From: Lachnospiraceae bacterium JLR.KK002
Lineage (GTDB): Bacteria > Bacillota > Clostridia > Lachnospirales > Lachnospiraceae
Direction of reading: 5' to 3'
NCBI GenBank assembly: GCA_036941025.1
Contig: JAYMNP010000001.1
Coordinates: 1,944,501 to 2,008,500, forward strand
Length of the DNA stretch: 64,000 nt
Positions 51,069-60,504 of this stretch are shown here, piece after piece; the stretch's first letter is position 1; every line of letters starts with the position of its first letter. Below the pieces are notes generated by a model. It ran no database searches, had not been told where the DNA came from, and saw only the letters and a program-made list of their open reading frames with translations. The position numbers were made by a program, and so were the translations under genes.

Positions 51069-53239
51069 TCCACAGCGCCTCCTTCCTCTCTGCCTGTTTT
51101 CTTCAGCTCCTGTTCTGACAACTGGGATGCTGCAATTTCCTGATAAGTCTCACAGTTTTTCATTAATTCTTCGTGTGTTCCCATGTCGGCAATCTTTCCG
51201 TCTTCCAGCACAATAATCTGATCCGCATGAAGAATCGTACTGATACGCTGTGCCACGATAATGACAGCCGCCTCTGTTGTTTTCTTTGTCAGCGCTTTCC
51301 GCAGCGCCACGTCGGTTTTATAATCCAATGCGGAAAAACTGTCATCAAATAAAAGTACTCCGGGATTTTTAGCAATGGCCCGTGCAATGGACAACCGCTG
51401 CTTCTGCCCGCCGGATACATTGGTACCGCCCTGAGCAATGGGGCTGCCATACCGTTCTTCTTTTTCCAGAATAAAAGATTCTGCCTGAGCAATCTCTGCC
51501 GCTTCCTTCATATCCGCTTCTGTCACATTTCCTGCAAACTGCAGATTGGAAGCAATTGTACCGGAAAAAAGAAATCCCTGCTGCGGCACATAACCAATCG
51601 TATTTCTCAGTTCTTTCTGGCTCAAATCCCGGATATCCACACCATCCAGAGTAATCCTGCCTTCCGTTACATCATAAAACCTGGGAATCAGATTCAGCAG
51701 TGTGGATTTTCCGCAGCCGGTGCTTCCAATAATGGCCGTGGTCTTTCCTGGCTCTGCTTTAAAAGAAATATGGGAAACTGCCGGTTCCTCTGCTCCCGGA
51801 TAGACGAAGGACACATCCTCAAAAGCCACTGCACCTTTCCATCCCCCTTCAGGTTCTGCCGCCGGACAGACAGGGTCGTTCACTGTTTCTTCGGTACGGA
51901 GCACTTCGTCAATACGTCTGGCTGCGACTCCGGCCCTTGGCAGCATCACTGATACCATGGTAATCATCAGAAATGCCATAACAATCTGCATGGTATAGGT
52001 AATGAAGGCCATCATATCTCCCACCTGCAGATTTCCCAGATCCACGCCTTCGGAACCAAACCATACAATCAATACGGTAATACAGTTCATAATCAGCATC
52101 ATCGCCGGCATCATCATGGACATAACCCGGCTGGTAAACAACTGGGTTTTCATCAAATCCCGGCTGGCGCCCTCAAATCGTTTTTCCTCGAACTTTTCTC
52201 TGGAAAAGGCACGTATCACAGAAATTCCTGTCAGAATTTCTCTGGAAACCAGATTCAGACGATCCACCAGTGTCTGCATTTTCTTAAATTTCGGCATGGT
52301 TACAGACATCAGAATTCCTACCAGCAGAATAATACTGCCCACAGCAACCCCGATAATCCAGCCCATTCCTGTTCTGGTGTTCATCACCTTCAGAATACCT
52401 CCGATTCCGATAATCGGGGCATAAATTACCATGCGCAGCAGAATAAATTCCACCATCTGCACCTGCTGAATATCATTGGTACATCTGGTAATCAGGGAGG
52501 CTGTGGAAAACTGTTCCAGCTCACAGTTGGAAAAAGATACTACTTTCTGAAATACCTGGCCGCGCAGTTTCATACCAATCCGAGCTGAAATGCGTGCGGC
52601 AAGCAGACCTGTAAAGACAGAGGCTGCCATCATCACAATTGCCATGGCAAGCATCTTTCCTCCGGTACGAAACATATAGCGGTTCTGATAATCGCCCAGG
52701 TTCCAGCCCAGTGCTTCATATTCGTTTCTGACTGCAAGACCTGCCCGCTGAGCAATCAGGCTGCTGTTTCCCTCTCCCATTCCTTCCATGGCCTGCTGTT
52801 CCAGTTTCAGAATCTGTTCTCTGGTAATCTGACCCTGTTCTGCCATTTTCTGCAGAGTTTTTCCATCCAGGTTCATGTTCTCCATCATGGACTGCATAAC
52901 TGCCAGGGGCACTCCCAGCATTTCATCCAGCGCTTCCAGTTCCTCCTGGTTTAAGTTATTTCTCCTGTAATTTCCGTTCTCCTGTTTCGTATAGGAATCC
53001 CGCAAAATCTTTTCATCCTCTTTTTCCAGAAAAAGAACGATATTTTCCAGTGTCTCTTCTCTCATTTCATCCGGCGATACATGGGCAATCCCGCCCTGCT
53101 GAATTCCCACGTCCACAATGTCGGACATATACTGAGGCAGTGAAAGTTCACAGTATGCCTGTGCAACCAGAAGCAAAATAATGCACAGTACCGCTCTTTT
53201 GTATCTGCCCAGATATTGAAATATTTTTCCCATTCCCAT
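51065..53239 (-). CDS. ABC exporter subunit with degenerate ATPase site
   Basis: 724 residues. Walker A GSTGCGKST, signature NVSGGQKQR, but Walker B reads VLLFDDSFSALD, so the catalytic Glu is replaced by Asp and the switch His by Gln (VAQRIST). This is the non-hydrolysing half of a heterodimer. About 110 extra, mostly polar residues lie between TM1 and TM2 (about 50-170), forming a large external loop. It is the first transporter gene after marR. Confidence 0.94.
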   Translation of the reverse strand: MGMGKIFQYLGRYKRAVLCIILLLVAQAYCELSLPQYMSDIVDVGIQQGGIAHVSPDEMREETLENIVLFLEKEDEKILRDSYTKQENGNYRRNNLNQEELEALDEMLGVPLAVMQSMMENMNLDGKTLQKMAEQGQITREQILKLEQQAMEGMGEGNSSLIAQRAGLAVRNEYEALGWNLGDYQNRYMFRTGGKMLAMAIVMMAASVFTGLLAARISARIGMKLRGQVFQKVVSFSNCELEQFSTASLITRCTNDIQQVQMVEFILLRMVIYAPIIGIGGILKVMNTRTGMGWIIGVAVGSIILLVGILMSVTMPKFKKMQTLVDRLNLVSREILTGISVIRAFSREKFEEKRFEGASRDLMKTQLFTSRVMSMMMPAMMLIMNCITVLIVWFGSEGVDLGNLQVGDMMAFITYTMQIVMAFLMITMVSVMLPRAGVAARRIDEVLRTEETVNDPVCPAAEPEGGWKGAVAFEDVSFVYPGAEEPAVSHISFKAEPGKTTAIIGSTGCGKSTLLNLIPRFYDVTEGRITLDGVDIRDLSQKELRNTIGYVPQQGFLFSGTIASNLQFAGNVTEADMKEAAEIAQAESFILEKEERYGSPIAQGGTNVSGGQKQRLSIARAIAKNPGVLLFDDSFSALDYKTDVALRKALTKKTTEAAVIIVAQRISTILHADQIIVLEDGKIADMGTHEELMKNCETYQEIAASQLSEQELKKTGREEGGAVE

Positions 53240-53290
53240 CCCTCTCTTCTCGTTACAGATTGCATCGCAATCTGTGATATTGTCGTCATT

Positions 53291-53752
53291 TCAGGACGAA
53301 CTCTGTTCATGCTGAAATGACGTCTGCTCCATAACATCTGCCAGTTCATTACACAGCTCAATCAGTTCTTCCACCCGTTCTTCTCCCATAGTCTGCAGTA
53401 CCTGCTCCATATAGCGCTTCATAGATACCTGAGTTTCCCGGCAGATTTGCTTTCCCTTTTCCGTCAGAAATACGCAGGTGTTTCTCCGATCTCTGACATC
53501 TGCTTTTCGGGCAATCAGTTCCCTCTCCTCCAGTGTTTTCAGCATTCTGGAGGTCTGAGAAGATGCAATTTTCAGATTGTGAGCCAGTTCTGACACATAA
53601 ATTCCCGGCAGCCCTGTTTTGTGCTGATAACCGCCGATAGCCTGCAATGCGAAAAACTCCATTTTGGAAATCCCCGTTTCCGGTATTACGTCCACTTTTC
53701 GGATTCGTTGGAATGCATACATCAGTCTGGTGTGTACGGCTGTATTTTTCAT
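53291..53752 (-). CDS. MarR-family regulator
   Basis: 153 residues from the ATG at 53752, MKNTAVHTRLMYAFQRIRKV. Winged-helix pattern GIYVSELAHNLKIASSQTSRML, then LEERELIARKADVRDRRNTCVFLTEKG with the wing Asp-Xaa-Arg. It probably represses its own operon and the ABC exporter through the inverted repeat upstream. Confidence 0.93.
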   Translation of the reverse strand: MKNTAVHTRLMYAFQRIRKVDVIPETGISKMEFFALQAIGGYQHKTGLPGIYVSELAHNLKIASSQTSRMLKTLEERELIARKADVRDRRNTCVFLTEKGKQICRETQVSMKRYMEQVLQTMGEERVEELIELCNELADVMEQTSFQHEQSSS

Positions 53753-53775
53753 AATTCTTATCCCCGTTTTTATAA

Positions 53776-53830
53776 AATATATTATAGTGTAACTAATTAA
53801 CATTGTTATTTATTTACACTATAATATATT
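53776..53830. promoter_or_regulatory. Inverted repeat, probable MarR operator
   Basis: AATATATTATAGTGTAA (53776-53792) is matched perfectly in reverse complement at 53814-53830, 21 bp between arms. The GTGTAA/TTACAC half sites are typical of MarR operators. It lies just upstream of marR and covers its promoter. Confidence 0.75.
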
Positions 53831-53926
53831 ATTCCTGATTTCTCTGTTTGTCAATATCTTTTTCTGATTCCGTAGAAAATCTCACAGCAGGGTTATTGTA
53901 AAAGAGATGATAACTTTCCGGAAAGG

Positions 53927-53955
53927 TTGCAAATTTTTCATAATTATAATAAAAT
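53927..53955 (+). promoter_or_regulatory. Promoter of the FadR-type gene
   Basis: TTGCAA (53927-53932), 17 bases, TAAAAT (53950-53955). Confidence 0.5.
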
Positions 53956-54018
53956 ATACCAATACAGAAACAGCGGAATTCACAGGAAAGGCACAGTCAG
54001 GCGACAGAGGCAACAAAC

Positions 54019-54750
54019 ATGGATAATCCCAGATTAAATGGAAAGAAAACATATGAATATGTATTTGAATATTTTTCGGAGCAGATTTTGTCCGGAAAAT
54101 TAAAATTAAATGATAAAATTCCCACAGAACGGGAAATTGCGGAACAATTGGGGGTCAGCCGCAATTCTATCCGTGAGGTCATGCATATGCTGGAAATCAC
54201 AGGATTAATTGAGTGTCTGCAGGGAAGCGGCAATTATGTCAGATGTGATCCAATGGAATATATGCTCAAATCCGTCAATATGGTAATGGCTCTTCTGGAA
54301 ATTGATTATGCCGAAATTTTTCATATCCGTATCGGATATGAATATGCGGCGGTCAGACTTGCTGTGGAGACAGCAACCCCGGAAGAACTGGAAGAAATGC
54401 GCCATATTTTAGAGAAAATGGATCAGCCCATGAGCTCCAGAGAAAGTGCGAAACTGGATTTGGAATTCCATCATACGCTGGTAAAAAGTTCCCATAACCG
54501 GATGCTGATTTTATATAATTCCATGCTGGACAATCTGCTGGATCAGTTTATAGAAAATTTCCGAACAAAAATACTGACCAATAAAATGCGGGCAGAACTG
54601 CTGAGACGTTCCCACTGGGGAATTTATCATGCACTGGTGGAGCGGAATCTGGCGGAAGCCATGAAAGCATTTGACAAACATTTCCGAATTGTAGAAGCTC
54701 AGCTGGATAAGCTCATGCAGAAAAATTCTGAGCAGGAGAATAAATCGTAA
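54019..54750 (+). CDS. FadR-subfamily GntR regulator (FCD domain)
   Basis: 243 residues. N-terminal winged helix (YEYVFEYFSEQILSGKLKLN, IPTEREIAEQLGVSRNSIREVM) and an all-helical FCD ligand domain with metal-binding residues in LDLEFHHTLVKSSHN and the distal His residues (HWGIYHALVERN, DKHFRIVEAQL). Such proteins sense sugar acids or carboxylates. No target operon is adjacent. Its end overlaps the convergent YbaK gene by 38 bases. Confidence 0.92.
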   Translation: MDNPRLNGKKTYEYVFEYFSEQILSGKLKLNDKIPTEREIAEQLGVSRNSIREVMHMLEITGLIECLQGSGNYVRCDPMEYMLKSVNMVMALLEIDYAEIFHIRIGYEYAAVRLAVETATPEELEEMRHILEKMDQPMSSRESAKLDLEFHHTLVKSSHNRMLILYNSMLDNLLDQFIENFRTKILTNKMRAELLRRSHWGIYHALVERNLAEAMKAFDKHFRIVEAQLDKLMQKNSEQENKS

Positions 54751-55219
54751 AGGAATACCCTTTGCACACATCCACCCATTCCGCATATCCTGAATATTTC
54801 TCCAGCTCCGGAATGGTAAGCTCGATTGCACTGTCAGAACTGCCGCAGGCAGAGAAAACCGTTTCAAACCGTTTCAGCGACACATCCAGATATACTTTTA
54901 CGCCCTCATTTACCGCAAACGGACAGACACCGCCCACTGCATGTCCCACTAATGTTTCCACCTCATCCAGTGAGAGCATTTTTGCCTTTTTACCAAATTT
55001 TGCCTTATATTTTGGATTGTCAATCTTCGCATCCCCGGCCGCCACAATCAGCACCGCCTCATTTTCCAGTACAAAAGAAAGTGTCTTTGCTATCCTCTCA
55101 GACTCACAGTGTAATGCTTTGGCGGCAAGCTCCACCGTTGCACTGGACACATCAAATTCTTCAATCCTTTCCTCCACCCCATATTCTCTGAAATACGCCT
55201 TTACCTTATCTATTGCCAT
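54713..55219 (-). CDS. YbaK/ProX-family aminoacyl-tRNA deacylase
   Basis: 168 residues. YbaK-domain pattern: RIAKTLSFVLENEAVLIVAAGD, KIDNPKYKAKFGKKAKML, and VGHAVGGVCPFAV with the conserved Gly-rich strand. Members remove mischarged amino acids from tRNA-Pro or tRNA-Cys. It ends 38 bases inside the convergent regulator gene. Confidence 0.9.
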   Translation of the reverse strand: MAIDKVKAYFREYGVEERIEEFDVSSATVELAAKALHCESERIAKTLSFVLENEAVLIVAAGDAKIDNPKYKAKFGKKAKMLSLDEVETLVGHAVGGVCPFAVNEGVKVYLDVSLKRFETVFSACGSSDSAIELTIPELEKYSGYAEWVDVCKGYSFTIYSPAQNFSA

Positions 55220-55251
55220 TGTTTTCCTCCTTTAATTAGCCGGATAAAAAA

Positions 55252-55413
55252 TTACGTTGTAAACCGTACACATCTCATCTTTAATCCGTTTGAAATCTGC
55301 CCTGACATGGGTTTGCTTACGTCTGTCATCTCCGATACGTTATCCAAAGTCAGCCCCCTTGTTTTCCGTATTTCTTTCAGATGTTCACCTGTTTGCAATG
55401 AATTTTTCTCCAT
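55252..55413 (-). pseudogene. XRE regulator remnant with internal deletion
   Basis: 53 codons. It begins MEKNSLQTGEHLKEIRKTRG, LTLDNVSEMTDVSKPM, a normal XRE (cupin-type regulator) N-terminus. At SGQI it jumps to a SNGLK-like segment and stops at 55252. In homologs about 15 recognition-helix residues (ERG...WKI) separate these parts, so the helix-turn-helix is broken and the cupin domain is gone. Confidence 0.6.
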
Positions 55414-55532
55414 GAATCCTTCTGTATGTTTTTATATGTTTTATTATATTATAGCATATTTTTACATATAAGGGAAGGGTTAAATACCCCGCCCCTTTTT
55501 CGAAGTTCCTGCATTTTATCAAAATTATCTTT

Positions 55533-56417
55533 TTACCCTAATGATTTCAGTCCTGCCCGGTATGCCGCCATCTCCTCCTCGCTGTGGTGGTCCATCACAT
55601 ATTGCAGCTCTGAAATGGCGCTTTCCCTTTCTTTTGGCAGATAAACAGATAATGGATAAAAATTCGAGGAAGAACTGGCAAACAGATGTGTCCTGATCTG
55701 CAAATTCTGAATAAACACCTGTAACTCCTGCAATCTCTCTTTCTCTCCTGCCGGGATAAAACTGCCCGTTTCTGCCATATCATAAAGTCTGGTACTGGGA
55801 AATAATGTCAGTGCATCCACAGAAATAAAGTATGGATTCAGCCTGCTAAACAGTCTGGCGCTGTTTACTACATTACAATATCCGCCTCCCTTTCCTGCCA
55901 GCCCGGTCATATATACAAAATAATATTCTATACCTGCCTCATCCAGTTTTCGGCACTGCTTTAGAATATCATCTGCCGTGTAACCTTTCCCGGCAAGGGC
56001 AAGGGTATCATCATCCCCGCTTTCCGTCCCGATACTCAGGCCATTCACTCCCATTGCCCGCAGTTTCCGGAGCTGCCATACCTCCTTATTTTGAATATCA
56101 CGGATACTGGAAAACATGGCAATGGACTGGCATTTAATCAGGTAATCCCTCACTGTCAGCACATAAGGCTTTAACCGTTCATAGGACAGCGCAAAGGGAT
56201 TTGCCCCTGTCATGAACAGCCGCCTTGCATGGGGCTGGTAATCCTTGATTTCCTGCAAATCTTCCTCAAACTGTTCCAATGAAACCATCCGAAAGGGCTC
56301 ATTCTCATACAGATTGCAAAAGCTGCATTTCCCATAGGCACATCCCGCCGTCAGCTCAATAATACAGGAATCCGCCTCATAAGGTGGCCTCCATGTCCGT
56401 CCGCTAAAGTGCATCAT
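55533..56417 (-). CDS. Radical SAM protein (Elp3-like fold)
   Basis: 294 residues from the ATG at 56417 (GGGGG upstream). The [4Fe-4S] motif CAYGKCSFC is at residues ~26-34, followed by FMTGANPFALSYERL and GLSIGTESGDDDTLALAGKGY. It is an oxygen-sensitive radical enzyme of unknown substrate; similar proteins are annotated as coproporphyrinogen-oxidase-like or anaerobic regulators. An inactivated paralog lies directly upstream. Confidence 0.88.
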   Translation of the reverse strand: MMHFSGRTWRPPYEADSCIIELTAGCAYGKCSFCNLYENEPFRMVSLEQFEEDLQEIKDYQPHARRLFMTGANPFALSYERLKPYVLTVRDYLIKCQSIAMFSSIRDIQNKEVWQLRKLRAMGVNGLSIGTESGDDDTLALAGKGYTADDILKQCRKLDEAGIEYYFVYMTGLAGKGGGYCNVVNSARLFSRLNPYFISVDALTLFPSTRLYDMAETGSFIPAGEKERLQELQVFIQNLQIRTHLFASSSSNFYPLSVYLPKERESAISELQYVMDHHSEEEMAAYRAGLKSLG

Positions 56418-56427
56418 TCTTCCCCCT

Positions 56428-57147
56428 TCATAAATGCCGGAGATTTTTACGGTAACGCTCCAGCTCTTTTTCATCCACACTGCCCGTAATATCATCCAGA
56501 ACAGTCATCAGCTTTGTTTTATCCTTTGGGAGAACCCCATATAACTGTACCGCATTGGAGGCTCCCATTGCCGCAAATTCCGTCTCTATGGCAAGGTTTT
56601 CAATCAGAGTTTTCATTTCCATGTACTTTTCTTTTTCGCCCGGCTGCTGCCAGTTTCTTTTCCTGATTTCCTGATATAATTCAGAGTCCGGATAGATTGT
56701 CAGCATATTGGCGCCAATCAGTTTCGGGTGTAACTGATTACAGACCTCTGCGGTCACTTTTGCCCCCTCTGCTCCCCTGCCTTTCCCTGATATGCCAGCC
56801 AGATAGAAAAATTTACAGGATATGTCTGCTTTATCCAGACGCCCGCACTGCACCAGAATGTCTTTTTTTTCCATAACCCTTATTCATAAACTGCAGCGCC
56901 TCATCATCTGCCGTTTCCATGCCTATCGTCAGTCCGTCAAACCCTGCATTTTTTAACCGCTGCAATTCTTCATCGGATTTTGGCCCAATATCGGTAATCC
57001 TTGCAAGGGAGACATCCGAAAAGAAAAAGGCAGGTCATTGTATAATGTGCAGAATTTGCATTTATGATGGGTGCATCCCGCTGTCGCCTCCAGCAGTAAC
57101 GAGCCTGCCTCATAAGGCGGCCGCCAGATTGTTCCTGTATAGTGCAT
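56428..57147 (-). pseudogene. Broken paralog of the radical SAM protein
   Basis: Begins at the ATG 57147 (AAGGAG 7 bases upstream) with MHYTGTIWRPPYEAGSLLLE and the cluster motif CTHHKCKFC. At LPFSFRMSPL it shifts frame; the continuing homologous frame reads FSDVSLARITDIGPKSDEEL, lacking ~60 residues present in the paralog. A second shift occurs in the A8 run at about 56863. The distal part is open from 56874 to 56428. Confidence 0.85.
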
Positions 57148-57330
57148 AATCATTCTCCTTTCGTACACATTATTTTCATCTTTTCTGCATATAAGGTTAC
57201 ACAAACCGGGGAGGATTCCACAAGTCCTGTCTTTTCTTAGTGATAGTACCTTTTTTCGTACTTAGTAGCAAAAAAGTCAGTTCTTGTTTTTTTATACGGC
57301 GTATCCTATACTAATGGTGAGGTGAGAAGA

Positions 57331-57460
57331 ATGGCAGACAACAAATTCAGTGAAGAAAAACAACTCGCCCGCTGTGAGCCAATGAGCAGGCTCCAGTCCT
57401 GTATTGCGGGCAAATGGAAAATCCTGATTTTATGGTATATATCTTTTTACAAAGTACGGG
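57331..57460 (+). pseudogene. HxlR-family regulator, N-terminal fragment
   Basis: ATG at 57331 after GAGGTGAGAAGA. The frame reads MADNKFSEEKQLARCEPMSR and then SCIAGKWKILILWYIS, the conserved start of HxlR winged-helix regulators, and loses homology after ~42 residues where an unrelated alcohol dehydrogenase fragment begins on the other strand. Confidence 0.75.
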
Positions 57461-57840
57461 AGCATGGAAGCCCACTGCCAGAGGCTCAATCAATGTGCCC
57501 TCCATTGTGCTTACATTATCCGGCAGCTTAAAGCAAAGGTTTGCTTCGTGGGTCGCATATTCCTGAAATACCCTGTCCACCGAGGGTATCGCGAAAAAGA
57601 CCACATGCGAATTTCTTGTTTTGCAGAACTCACAATGACCACAGGTCTTACCCAGTTCCAATGCAACCCTGTCGCCGACTTTCAGGTGTCCCACATCCAT
57701 TCCCCACTTCCACAACTGTTCCGCCCGGCTCATAATCAAGCACAAAAGGCAGTTTTACCATATAGTCACCGATTGCCCCTGTCTCGTAATAATGTATCTC
57801 TTCCTTTAATTTTAGCCCATATTTTTAGGGCGTTCTTCCG
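57455..57840 (-). pseudogene. Zinc alcohol/sorbitol dehydrogenase fragment
   Basis: N-terminal third of a medium-chain dehydrogenase: IHYYETGAIGDYMVKLPFVL, a one-base frameshift near 57697, then VGDRVALELGKTCGHCEFCK (the structural zinc loop, shortened), then EGTLIEPLAVGFHAPV. It stops at the junction with the HxlR fragment. Homologs are xylitol/sorbitol dehydrogenases. Confidence 0.8.
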
Positions 57841-57850
57841 TCTTTATTCA

Positions 57851-58669
57851 TTACAGCAGATACTTTACAATCGCTTCCCCCACTCCATTGTGGTCATTAT
57901 CGGAAACTACCGCGTCACATACGGCCTTAATCTCTTCTGCCGCATTTCCCATTGCAACCGAAAAGCCTGCTGTCTTCAACGCTTCAAAATCATTCGGGGC
58001 ATCCCCGACAACGATAGTCTCCGTTATATCAATATGTAAATATTCGCATAAACGCTTCAGCCCACTTGCTTTTGAGATACCTTTTGCGACAGCTTCCAAG
58101 GATGTCTCTTCCGCATAGGTCAGCTGCAGGGGAAGCATCTTTAAACGTTCAAAGCAGCGCCGACGTGATTCTTCCGTCCTGCAGAATAGATTGACCTTCT
58201 CAAAACTCCTCATCTGCAGGTAAGCTTCCCCTATGTCATCATACTGTATGGTTATTCTGTCATACATTTTCTGATATACTCCCATATGAAAGTCCTCCAT
58301 ATGGGCAGCCTGGTCCTTTTGTACAACTGATTTGCCATCCGACAGGAAATAAATCATTGCCATTTCCGCCCTGCCGACGTCCATGATCTGCCGTACAAGA
58401 TTCCTGTCAATATAATCGGTATGTATTATTCTCTTTTCTTTCAAATCATATATGACTGCCCCGCTTACTAAAATGCCATATTGGACATAAGAAAGCTCCT
58501 CCTTATAGTCTGAAAGTTCTGCAAGCCCCCTTCCCGTAGATAAGGAAACATATTTTCCTGATGCTGCGGCCTTTTTCAAGATTTCCTGTGTATCTGTCCG
58601 TATCTTCTTATCTGATGTCAACAGTGTACCATCCATATCCAATGCAATCAGTTTATATTTTGAACCCAT
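57851..58669 (-). CDS. HAD-superfamily (Cof-type) phosphatase
   Basis: 272 residues from the ATG at 58669. Motif I ALDMDGTLLTSD with both catalytic Asp, motif II LSTGR, motif III Lys in KASGLKRLCEYL and motif IV VVGDAPNDFEAL. The type IIB cap sits in the middle. It dephosphorylates sugar phosphates or similar; last gene of the sugar operon. Confidence 0.92.
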   Translation of the reverse strand: MGSKYKLIALDMDGTLLTSDKKIRTDTQEILKKAAASGKYVSLSTGRGLAELSDYKEELSYVQYGILVSGAVIYDLKEKRIIHTDYIDRNLVRQIMDVGRAEMAMIYFLSDGKSVVQKDQAAHMEDFHMGVYQKMYDRITIQYDDIGEAYLQMRSFEKVNLFCRTEESRRRCFERLKMLPLQLTYAEETSLEAVAKGISKASGLKRLCEYLHIDITETIVVGDAPNDFEALKTAGFSVAMGNAAEEIKAVCDAVVSDNDHNGVGEAIVKYLL

Positions 58670-58746
58670 AATTTCCCGCTCCACCCAACTTCTTTTCCTG
58701 CTGCCACATGATTATAAAATTTTCCAGCCAAACCGCCACAGGAACA

Positions 58747-59724
58747 TCAGCTGCCAGCCCGGTATACCCCTGTCATCTGTGCCGCAAGCACACAAGCGCC
58801 ATACATCCCGGCTTCAGAACCAAGCGATGCACGAACTACAGGGCAAAAGGCCCGCTCATGAATGACAAGCTGACGGCACATCTTATTCAGGGGATTCAGA
58901 AGAATCTCTCCTGCATTTGATATTCCCCCGCCTATTAGTATAATCTCCGGATTAAGCAGATGCATAATATTTACAACACCGATAGAAAAGAAACGGATAT
59001 ACCTGTCAAAGATTTCTTTGCACAATTCATCGTTTTCAGTAACCCCTCTTGTAATCATGGAATTATCATACAAGCCATCTGCTTCTGCTATATATTTATG
59101 AAGAACGGAGTCCGGAAAGTCCGCAAGCATTTCCAGAGAATCACGCCTTAATGCAAAACCGGAACAATAGGATTCAAAATGTCCCTTTTTACCACACATG
59201 CACTCGGCATCATCAGCAGCATTAATTGTCATATGGCCTATTTCCGCTGCTATGTTGGAAGAACCTCCGAAAATCTTTCCGTCAATTATAATGCCTCCTC
59301 CAATCCCGGTGCCAAGAGTAAGAAGCACAAGATCCTTTTTTCCGTTTTCCCCAAAAGCATACTCTCCGAGAGCATTGATATTGGCATCATTGTCTATGGC
59401 AGTCGGTACCTGGTAGTATTGCCCTAATTTAGCAGCAGGGTTAAAGCCATCCCATTTCAGCTTTGAAAGATATATGGTTTTTTGTGCTTTTCTGTCTACG
59501 ATACCGGGCAACCCCATTGCAAGATACATGACAGATGATCTGTCAATGTTTTTTTCTGCCAGCATACAATCGATGTTTGTGATGATTCTGTCAGAAATCA
59601 TATCATATCCATCTTCGGCGCTTGTGGGAAAAGACCTCTTTCCTATGACCGTCAGACCGGTATCCATGATCATAACTTTTATGTTTGTACCGCCGACATC
59701 AATCCCAATAAGATATTTAAGCAT
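58747..59724 (-). CDS. ROK-family sugar kinase
   Basis: 325 residues. ATP motif IGIDVGGTNIKVMIMD, sugar site in AIDNDANINALGEYAFG with the catalytic Asp, and ROK signature VLLTLGTGIGGGIIIDGKI. Zinc residues are in CMCGKKGHFESYCSG. Between an rpe-like and a HAD gene; in the E. coli als operon the ROK kinase AlsK has this setting, so allose/allulose is one candidate substrate. Confidence 0.92.
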   Translation of the reverse strand: MLKYLIGIDVGGTNIKVMIMDTGLTVIGKRSFPTSAEDGYDMISDRIITNIDCMLAEKNIDRSSVMYLAMGLPGIVDRKAQKTIYLSKLKWDGFNPAAKLGQYYQVPTAIDNDANINALGEYAFGENGKKDLVLLTLGTGIGGGIIIDGKIFGGSSNIAAEIGHMTINAADDAECMCGKKGHFESYCSGFALRRDSLEMLADFPDSVLHKYIAEADGLYDNSMITRGVTENDELCKEIFDRYIRFFSIGVVNIMHLLNPEIILIGGGISNAGEILLNPLNKMCRQLVIHERAFCPVVRASLGSEAGMYGACVLAAQMTGVYRAGS

Positions 59725-59794
59725 AAATTCCTCCCTGTTTTGCTGCTCATTGATTCACAGCCTGATGCATTTCATCTATTCTGTCACTGCTTCT

Positions 59795-60445
59795 CTACAG
59801 AAGCATACGGTTGAACTTTTGGATATTAGCCTGAATATCATTCCGAAACACCGAAGATCCCGCCACTAAAATATCAGCGCCTGCACGGATACACTCTTCG
59901 GCGTTTTCCAATGTAATTCCTCCGTCCAGTTCCAATAGGGGACTACAGTTCTTACTGGCAAATAATTCACGACACTCCCTGATCTTTTCGATCATCCCTG
60001 GTATAAATGTCTGTCCGCCAAATCCCGGATTCACTGTCATCAGCAGAACCATATCAACATCTTTCACCACATACTCCAGCATATGTAAAGGAGTCGCCGG
60101 ATTAAGCGCCGCTCCTGCCCTACATCCTTCTTCCTTAATCTGGCAAATGACACGGTGCAGATGCGGGCAAGATTCCTGATGGACAGTAATGCAGTCTGCT
60201 CCGGCATCCACAGCCATTTTTATATAATTCTCTGGGGTCTGAACCATCATATGGACATCAAACACCATCCGGGTATAAGAACGAATGGAATGAATGACGG
60301 GAAACCCAATTGAGATATTGGGCACAAACACTCCGTCCATCACATCAATATGAAGCATTTCTGCGCCTGCACGCTCTATCTGCACAAGCTGGTCACCTAA
60401 TTTTCCAAAATCCGCTGCTAAAATTGAGGGGGCTATTTTTCCCAT
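59795..60445 (-). CDS. Ribulose-phosphate 3-epimerase or allulose-6-phosphate 3-epimerase
   Basis: 216 residues from the ATG at 60445. TIM barrel with catalytic and metal residues in MLHIDVMDG, VFDVHMMV, VNPGFGGQ and LLELDGGI. The fold does not tell Rpe from AlsE; the linked RpiB and ROK genes make a hexulose-phosphate substrate plausible. Confidence 0.92.
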   Translation of the reverse strand: MGKIAPSILAADFGKLGDQLVQIERAGAEMLHIDVMDGVFVPNISIGFPVIHSIRSYTRMVFDVHMMVQTPENYIKMAVDAGADCITVHQESCPHLHRVICQIKEEGCRAGAALNPATPLHMLEYVVKDVDMVLLMTVNPGFGGQTFIPGMIEKIRECRELFASKNCSPLLELDGGITLENAEECIRAGADILVAGSSVFRNDIQANIQKFNRMLL

Positions 60446-60504
60446 CTCTCTCCGCCTTTCCATTCATACAGTACCATCACAACTTCTATATCCTCAAGAA
60501 TGAT

